Origin: Gammaproteobacteria bacterium
Lineage (GTDB): Bacteria; Pseudomonadota; Gammaproteobacteria; Burkholderiales; Burkholderiaceae_C
DNA length: 5,327 nt
Direction: 5' to 3'
Assembly (NCBI GenBank): GCA_018903185.1
Contig: JAHIQV010000504.1
Span: forward strand, 1-5,327
The translations under genes were made by a program, and so were the position numbers. Positions 1-5,327 of the stretch are shown here, piece by piece. Under the pieces are notes generated by a model. The model was not told the DNA's origin. It saw nothing but the letters and a program-made list of their open reading frames with translations, and searched no databases. The number at the start of each line of letters is the position of its first letter. Within the stretch, counting starts at the first letter, position 1.

Positions 1-1340
1 GGGATCTGCAGCGCGCCGGTGTCCGGGCGCAACCAGCGGGCGCGCACATCGTCCATCCAGGCTCCGCCACGTTTGCCCGTGCGGGCGGCTGGGTCGAGGT
101 AGAACTGGCCCACCAGCTGGGCGCCGGCCGGCGAAGTGCGTTCGATGCGGTAGAACTCCACGCCGGGGTGCCAGACCGGCGCCGTGTCGCGGCGAATGGC
201 CACTTCGAACAGCGTTTCAACGATCTGGAACAGCCCGGCGAGCACCTTGGGCGCGGTGAAATAGGGTTTGACTTCCTGCTCACTGAAGGCGTAGCGCGCC
301 TCCTTGAGCTTTTCGCCGATGTAAGGCCAGTCCCAGGCCTGCGGGTCGGTCAGGCCGAGTTCGCTGGCGGCAAATTCACGCAGGTCCGCCAGGTCTTTGT
401 CGGCATACGGGCGCGCCTTGCCCGCCAGATCGCGCAGGAACTGGATCACCTGTTCGGGTGATTCGGCCATCTTGGGCACCAGCGACACGTCGCCAAAATG
501 CCGGTAGCCCAGCAACTGCGCTTCTTCATGGCGCAGGGCCAGCAGTTCGGCCATGATGGCGGTGTTGTCGAACTTGAGCGCCTCCGCGGCTGCCTGGTCG
601 CTGGCCCGCGTGACGTAGGCCCGGTAGAGCTTTTCGCGCAGCGCGCTGCTGTGGGCGAACTGCATGACCGGCAAATAACAAGGCATCTTGAGGGTCAGCT
701 TGTGACCCGTCTGGCCTTCTGCCTGGGCTGCAGCGGCCGTGGCCTGCAACACGTCGGCCGGAACACCCGCCAGCTCTTCGGTGGAGACGATCAGTGAAAA
801 CGCGTCGGTCGCGTCCAGTGCGTTTTCGCTGAATTTTTGCCCCAGCTCGGCCTGACGCTCCTGCAACCAGGCAAAACGGGCCTTCGCCTCGCCCTGCAGT
901 TCCGCGCCGCCGAGCACAAAGCTGCGCATGGCGTTCTTGTGCGCCTGGGCCTGCTCGGTGTTCAGGCTGGCCTGGTCCATGGCCTTGTACTTGGCGTAGA
1001 GGCGTTCGTCCGAGCCGAGCCGGGTCCAGAATTCGGTGACCTTGGGCAGGGCGTCGTTGTAGGCGGCGCGCAACTCGGGCGTGTCGGCCACGCTGTTGAG
1101 GTGGCTGACGGCGCCCCAGGCGCGCGAAAGGCGCTCGGTGGCCACGTCCAGCGTGCCGGCGATGGCTGCCCATTCAGCCGGGAACGTGTCTGCCGTGACC
1201 TGCTCCAGCGCGCGGTTGGCGTCGGTCAGCAAGACGTCCAGCGCCGGAGCCACCTGGTCCGGCGCGATGGCGTCAAAACGCGGCAAATCGGAGAAATCCA
1301 GCAGGGGCAGGGTGGCGCCGGGCGCAGTTTGAAGGTTCAT
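1..1340 (-). CDS. prlC: Oligopeptidase A-like M3 zinc metallopeptidase (PrlC/OpdA), 3' part missing
   Basis: This reading frame is open from an ATG at 1340 down to the left edge: 446 codons without a stop. An in-frame TGA lies 9 bp before the ATG, so this is the first possible start; only a weak GAG precedes it. The protein matches my memory of E. coli oligopeptidase A along its length: SHLNSV at residues 79-84, YRAYVTRASDQ at 239-249, and KRGGAWMDD at 423-431. E. coli OpdA is about 680 residues, so roughly the last third is outside the window. The HEFGH zinc-binding motif normally follows the KRGGAWMDD block by about 40 residues and is therefore not visible; catalytic competence cannot be judged here. 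Family role: a cytoplasmic zinc endopeptidase that degrades short peptides, including signal peptides and products of ATP-dependent proteases. No signal peptide is seen. It lies 58 bp downstream of yhbY on the same strand with no terminator between them, so the two may be co-transcribed. Assignment to the M3A family is firm; choosing the OpdA subgroup over a related M3 peptidase is slightly less so. Confidence 0.93.
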   Translation of the reverse strand, partial: MNLQTAPGATLPLLDFSDLPRFDAIAPDQVAPALDVLLTDANRALEQVTADTFPAEWAAIAGTLDVATERLSRAWGAVSHLNSVADTPELRAAYNDALPKVTEFWTRLGSDERLYAKYKAMDQASLNTEQAQAHKNAMRSFVLGGAELQGEAKARFAWLQERQAELGQKFSENALDATDAFSLIVSTEELAGVPADVLQATAAAAQAEGQTGHKLTLKMPCYLPVMQFAHSSALREKLYRAYVTRASDQAAAEALKFDNTAIMAELLALRHEEAQLLGYRHFGDVSLVPKMAESPEQVIQFLRDLAGKARPYADKDLADLREFAASELGLTDPQAWDWPYIGEKLKEARYAFSEQEVKPYFTAPKVLAGLFQIVETLFEVAIRRDTAPVWHPGVEFYRIERTSPAGAQLVGQFYLDPAARTGKRGGAWMDDVRARWLRPDTGALQI

Positions 1341-1398
1341 GCGGTCTCAGATGGTGCGCGACAAGGGAAGTTCAAGCCGCTGGTGGCCGGGCATCGGC

Positions 1399-1869
1399 TC
1401 ACTGGGCGCTTTTCTTGATGCTCTTTTTCATGACCTTGGCGCGCTTGACCTGGCCGCCGGGTGTGAGGCGCTGGTTGCCCAGGACGCGCACCACCTTGAC
1501 TTCGGGACGCTGACCGCCCCGTTTGCTGAACTTGAGCACCTTGACGTCGCGCGGTCCCGGCATGCGCTCTTCGTCCGTCGTTTTTTCTTTCTCGGGCATC
1601 GGGCGCCACAGCACCAGCAGTTTGCCGATGTGCTGGATCGGTGCGGCGTCGAGTTCGTCGGCCAGCGTCTTGAGCATGAGCTCTCGCGCGGCACGGTCGT
1701 CGCTGAACACGCGCACCTTGATCAGGCCGTGGGCCTTCAGGGCGTTGTCGATTTCTTTCTTGACGGACGGGCTCAGTCCATCGCCGCCAACGAGGACGAC
1801 GGGATCGAGGTGGTGGGCATCAGCGCGGTGGACTTTGCGCTGGGCGGGAGTGAGTGTGATCTGGGGCAT
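1399..1869 (-). CDS. yhbY: YhbY, CRS1-YhbY-domain RNA-binding protein of 50S assembly, with a basic C-terminal extension
   Basis: This 156-residue protein has a single CRS1-YhbY domain at about residues 2-91. It contains the family signatures LTPAQRK near the N-terminus, DPVVLVGGDGL (22-32, the loop corresponding to GSNGL in E. coli), HGLIKVRV (47-54) and IGKLLVLWRP (81-90). YhbY binds pre-50S ribosomal particles and is thought to assist large-subunit assembly in the cytoplasm. E. coli YhbY ends about seven residues after the equivalent of RP, at 97 residues. This one carries about 65 more (92-156), with 19 Lys/Arg against 7 Asp/Glu and a tail KKSIKKS. The ATG at 1869 is chosen because the homology begins there. 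No Shine-Dalgarno sequence precedes it, and the frame upstream has no usable start before the divergent rlmE gene. It is divergent from rlmE, another 50S maturation gene, as in E. coli. A stem for a terminator after its stop codon was not found. Confidence 0.95.
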   Translation of the reverse strand: MPQITLTPAQRKVHRADAHHLDPVVLVGGDGLSPSVKKEIDNALKAHGLIKVRVFSDDRAARELMLKTLADELDAAPIQHIGKLLVLWRPMPEKEKTTDEERMPGPRDVKVLKFSKRGGQRPEVKVVRVLGNQRLTPGGQVKRAKVMKKSIKKSAQ

Positions 1870-1881
1870 GGGACAATTATC
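1869..1881. promoter_or_regulatory. Possible overlapping divergent -10 elements between yhbY and rlmE
   Basis: The yhbY-rlmE gap is only 38 bp. On the minus strand GATAAT (1876-1881) is a 5/6 match to the -10 consensus. Transcription from it would start about at the A of the yhbY ATG, giving a leaderless or nearly leaderless mRNA, which fits the missing Shine-Dalgarno sequence. No good -35 lies 16-18 bp upstream of it. On the plus strand TG-G-GACAAT (1869-1877) is an extended -10 with 4/6 in the hexamer, placed to give a leader of about 24 nt for rlmE. The two hexamers overlap by two bases. Both are weak predictions from sequence alone; the real promoters may lie inside the opposing genes. 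Confidence 0.35.
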
Positions 1882-1907
1882 GTTTACACAGAACTGAAAA
1901 GACCTTT

Positions 1908-2591
1908 ATGGGCATGAAAGTCAAGACCCAGAGCAAGAAGGTCAACAAGGCCTGGCTCAACCAGCACGTCAACGATCCTTATGTGAAGCTGGCGAAAAGA
2001 GACGGCTACCGCGCGCGGGCCGCCTACAAGCTCAAGGAAATTGACGAAACCCTGAGCCTGATCCACCCCGGCCACTGCGTGGTCGACCTGGGCTCGGCGC
2101 CAGGCGCCTGGAGCCAGTACGTGCGGCGCCGCCTGAGCCCGCAGGGTGCAGCGGTGGGCGAACTCCATGGTCAGATCATCGCGCTCGACATGTTGCCCAT
2201 GGATGCGGTGGAAGGCGTTCATTTCATCCTGGGCGACTTCCGCGAACCCGAGGTGCTGGCGTCGCTGGAGCAGGCCTTGATCGACCGGGGCGTGGAGGCT
2301 GTGGATGTGGTGGTTTCCGACATGGCGCCCAATCTGTCGGGCATCGGATTGTCCGATGCCGCGCGCATCACCGACCTGATCGAACTGGCGGTGGATTTCA
2401 GCGTGCATCACCTCAAACCCGACGGCGCGCTGGTGGTCAAACTCTTCCATGGCGGGGCCTACGACCCCACAGTCGCCCTGTTTCGCCAGACCTTTCGCGT
2501 GGTGAAGGCCATCAAGCCCAAAGCTTCCCGCGACAAATCTTCTGAAACCTTTCTGGTGGGTCTGGGTCTGAAACCTCAGGTGCGCACCTGA
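1908..2591 (+). CDS. rlmE: RlmE, 23S rRNA (uridine-2552 2'-O) methyltransferase (FtsJ/RrmJ)
   Basis: This 227-residue protein is a class I SAM-dependent methyltransferase of the FtsJ family (E. coli RlmE is 209 residues). The SAM-binding motif VVDLGSAPGAWSQ is at residues 58-70. The K-D-K-E catalytic tetrad of the family is complete: K41 (in RAAYKLKEI), D138 (in VVSDMAPNLSG), K178 (in LVVKLFHG) and E213 (in RDKSSETF). The enzyme methylates the ribose of U2552 in the 23S rRNA A-loop late in 50S assembly. Relative to E. coli there is a basic N-terminal stretch (KVKTQSKKVNK) and a short insertion of about five residues near 80-88. The start is ATG 1908, or possibly ATG 1914 two codons on; an A-rich GAAAAGA at 1896-1902 is the only, weak, ribosome-binding candidate. 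It is followed by ftsH after 136 bp, the order seen in E. coli, where rlmE and ftsH form a heat-shock operon. Confidence 0.97.
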   Translation: MGMKVKTQSKKVNKAWLNQHVNDPYVKLAKRDGYRARAAYKLKEIDETLSLIHPGHCVVDLGSAPGAWSQYVRRRLSPQGAAVGELHGQIIALDMLPMDAVEGVHFILGDFREPEVLASLEQALIDRGVEAVDVVVSDMAPNLSGIGLSDAARITDLIELAVDFSVHHLKPDGALVVKLFHGGAYDPTVALFRQTFRVVKAIKPKASRDKSSETFLVGLGLKPQVRT

Positions 2592-2626
2592 AGACACCGC
2601 GCGGATACAAAAAATCCAACCATGCG

Positions 2627-2653
2627 ATTGACATGACCAAGTCATTTGTCAAT
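2627..2653. repeat. Imperfect inverted repeat in the rlmE-ftsH gap
   Basis: The arms are ATTGACA+TGAC (2627-2637) and GTCA+TT+TGTCAAT (2641-2653). They pair over 7 and 4 bp, with a two-base TT bulge on the right side and a CAA centre. It is too AT-rich and has no T-run after it, so it does not look like a terminator of rlmE. It lies 11 bp upstream of the sigma-32-like -35 element, a position suited to an operator or a processing hairpin. TTGACA inside it equals the sigma-70 -35 consensus, but no -10 hexamer lies at a suitable distance. Function unknown. Confidence 0.45.
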
Positions 2654-2663
2654 GGCAGGTCTT

Positions 2664-2691
2664 CTTGAAAGTCCTAAAATGGGCTCAATAT
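2664..2691 (+). promoter_or_regulatory. Candidate sigma-32 (heat-shock) promoter of ftsH
   Basis: CTTGAAA at 2664-2670 is an exact match to the core -35 element of RpoH-dependent promoters. After 13 bp comes CTCAATAT at 2684-2691, which agrees with the CCCCATNT-type -10 at all but two positions. The spacing is within the known range. Transcription would begin near 2698, giving an ftsH leader of about 30 nt that contains the Shine-Dalgarno sequence. In E. coli ftsH is heat-shock induced and FtsH degrades sigma-32, so a heat-shock promoter here makes sense. TAAAAT at 2675-2680 is a possible sigma-70 -10 within the same stretch but lacks a -35 partner. Confidence 0.6.
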
Positions 2692-2716
2692 GCGTATTTA
2701 CGACAATGTTCTAGCC

Positions 2717-2721
2717 AGGAG
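2717..2721 (+). promoter_or_regulatory. Ribosome-binding site that fixes the ftsH TTG start
   Basis: AGGAG at 2717-2721 lies six bases before TTG at 2728. It decides the ftsH start: the reading frame is open further upstream to another TTG at 2665. That earlier TTG falls inside the sigma-32-like -35 element, has no Shine-Dalgarno sequence, and would add 21 residues unlike the FtsH family N-terminus. Confidence 0.85.
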
Positions 2722-2727
2722 CTGCAC

Positions 2728-4647
<1,920 letters not shown>

Positions 4648-4651
4648 TATC

Positions 4652-4667
4652 GCAGGTCGTCACCTGC
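4652..4667 (+). repeat. Small perfect hairpin just after the ftsH stop
   Basis: GCAGGT (4652-4657) and ACCTGC (4662-4667) form a perfect 6-bp stem with a CGTC loop, four bases after the ftsH stop codon. No T-run follows, so it is not a terminator alone. It stands in tandem with the strong terminator hairpin that begins 8 bp later and could help protect the mRNA 3' end. Confidence 0.45.
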
Positions 4668-4675
4668 ATTCACCT

Positions 4676-4703
4676 AACGGGGCCTCTGGCCCCGTTGCTT
4701 TTT
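4676..4703 (+). terminator. Intrinsic terminator downstream of ftsH
   Basis: AACGGGGCC (4676-4684) pairs perfectly with GGCCCCGTT (4688-4696) around a TCT loop, a 9-bp GC-rich stem. Two bases later comes a run of five T (4699-4703). This is a classic rho-independent terminator for rightward transcription, beginning 28 bp after the ftsH stop. The reverse strand lacks a T-run after the stem, so it should act in one direction. It lies just before folP, whose expression must come from readthrough or another promoter. Confidence 0.88.
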
Positions 4704-4716
4704 CCGGGCCCCATTC

Positions 4717-5327
4717 ATGCACTGGCAAACTTCCCGTTTCGACATCGACCTGACCCAGCCCAAGATCATGGGCATCGTCAACGTCACGCCTGACTCCTTT
4801 TCAGACGGCGGCCAACATGCCGGCACGCGAGCCGCGCTGGCGCACTGCGAGCAGTTGCTGAAAGATGGGGCGCACATCCTCGACATCGGTGGCGAATCCA
4901 CCCGTCCGGGCAGCCCGGCGGTGCCACTGGATGAGGAACTGGCGCGCGTGTTGCCCGTGGTTCGCGAAGCTGCGAAGCTTGGAGTGCCATTGTCCGTGGA
5001 CACCTACAAACCCGAGGTCATGCGGGCAGTTCTGGACGAAGGGGCCGACATCATCAACGACATCTGGGCGCTGCGTCAGGGCGATGCTTTGAAGGTGGTC
5101 GCATCGCACCCGCGCTGTGGCGTGTGCCTGATGCACATGCACCGCGATCCGCAGACCATGCAGGTCGCGCCCATGCATGGGGACGTGGTGCCGCTGGTGG
5201 TGGCCTTCCTGCGGCAACGTGTGGATGCACTGCGCACCCTGAATGTGGCTGCCGAGCGCATCGTTCTCGATCCCGGCATCGGATTCGGCAAGACTGTCGA
5301 GCAAAACTTCAGCCTGCTCGCACGCCA
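4717..5327 (+). CDS. folP: Dihydropteroate synthase FolP, 3' part missing
   Basis: The frame is open from ATG 4717 to the right edge: 203 codons, against about 280 for the full family. The enzyme joins 6-hydroxymethyl-7,8-dihydropterin diphosphate with p-aminobenzoate to make 7,8-dihydropteroate in cytoplasmic folate synthesis, and it is the sulfonamide target. Visible motifs: MGIVNVTPDSFSDGG (18-32, signature 1, with N22), DIGGESTRPG (56-65, with the sulfonamide-contacting T62 and R63), SVDTYKPEV (93-101, with D95), INDI (113-116), CLMHMHRDPQTMQ (137-149) and LDPGIGFGK (184-192, with D185 and K192). The C-terminal SRKS and RVHD motifs lie outside the window. No extra residues of the kind reported in mobile Sul enzymes are apparent, so this looks like the ordinary chromosomal gene. 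The start is set by homology; no Shine-Dalgarno sequence is seen, and the ftsH terminator ends 13 bp upstream. glmM would be expected next. Confidence 0.97.
   Translation, partial: MHWQTSRFDIDLTQPKIMGIVNVTPDSFSDGGQHAGTRAALAHCEQLLKDGAHILDIGGESTRPGSPAVPLDEELARVLPVVREAAKLGVPLSVDTYKPEVMRAVLDEGADIINDIWALRQGDALKVVASHPRCGVCLMHMHRDPQTMQVAPMHGDVVPLVVAFLRQRVDALRTLNVAAERIVLDPGIGFGKTVEQNFSLLAR

Noticed and set aside
526..1173. 215-codon minus-strand frame within prlC
   Set aside because: It is an Arg/Gly-rich out-of-frame reading of the real peptidase gene, which stays open from 1340 to the window edge.
1341..1398. Possible terminator or promoter between yhbY and prlC
   Set aside because: I found no stem with a T-run and no convincing -10/-35 pair in these 58 bases; co-transcription is the simpler reading.
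837..1917. Plus-strand open frames at 837-1418 and 1339-1917
   Set aside because: They run antisense to prlC and yhbY, which have clear family homology throughout. No recognisable domain is present in either.
2592..2620. Possible terminator after rlmE (CCGCGCGG followed by an A-rich run)
   Set aside because: The palindrome has no loop and is followed by A, not T, so it is not an intrinsic terminator for rlmE.
1884..2645. 253-codon open frame on the minus strand opposite rlmE
   Set aside because: It lies antisense to rlmE, whose catalytic tetrad and SAM motif are intact. The composition is that of a reverse-strand shadow and it would also overlap the yhbY promoter region.
4717..5327. Acquired sulfonamide-resistance (sul-type) dihydropteroate synthase
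   Set aside because: The gene sits in its normal chromosomal place after ftsH, has the standard signature loops without apparent insertion, and matches its neighbours in base composition.

Overview
The window is a GC-rich stretch of bacterial chromosome carrying only housekeeping genes. The FtsH N-terminus, the protein sequences and the codon use suggest a betaproteobacterium. Burkholderiales is likely and Comamonadaceae is my best guess, but that is inferred from remembered family sequences and not from a search. I see no mobile element, CRISPR array, tRNA or rRNA, and no sign of recent transfer.

Layout: two genes point left and three point right, diverging from a 38-bp gap at about 1870-1907. 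Leftward are yhbY (1399-1869; 50S-assembly RNA-binding protein) and then, 58 bp further on, the first 446 codons of a prlC/opdA-type M3 oligopeptidase (1340 down to the window edge). This peptidase runs off the window before its zinc motif. Rightward are rlmE (1908-2591; 23S rRNA U2552 2'-O-methyltransferase), ftsH (2728-4647; membrane AAA+ zinc protease) and the first 203 codons of folP (4717 to the edge; dihydropteroate synthase).

The yhbY / rlmE-ftsH-folP order is the arrangement known from E. coli and many other proteobacteria, where glmM usually follows folP. The functions fall into late 50S maturation (YhbY, RlmE), protein quality control (FtsH, the PrlC-type peptidase) and folate synthesis (FolP).

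The regulatory sequence is the most informative non-coding part. The 136-bp rlmE-ftsH gap holds a heat-shock (sigma-32)-like promoter, an imperfect inverted repeat, and a strong Shine-Dalgarno sequence that fixes a TTG start for FtsH. A strong intrinsic terminator sits between ftsH and folP, only 13 bp before the folP start. The yhbY-rlmE gap may hold two overlapping divergent -10 elements. I did not find an undescribed biological system; the findings below are modest regulatory and protein-tail observations.
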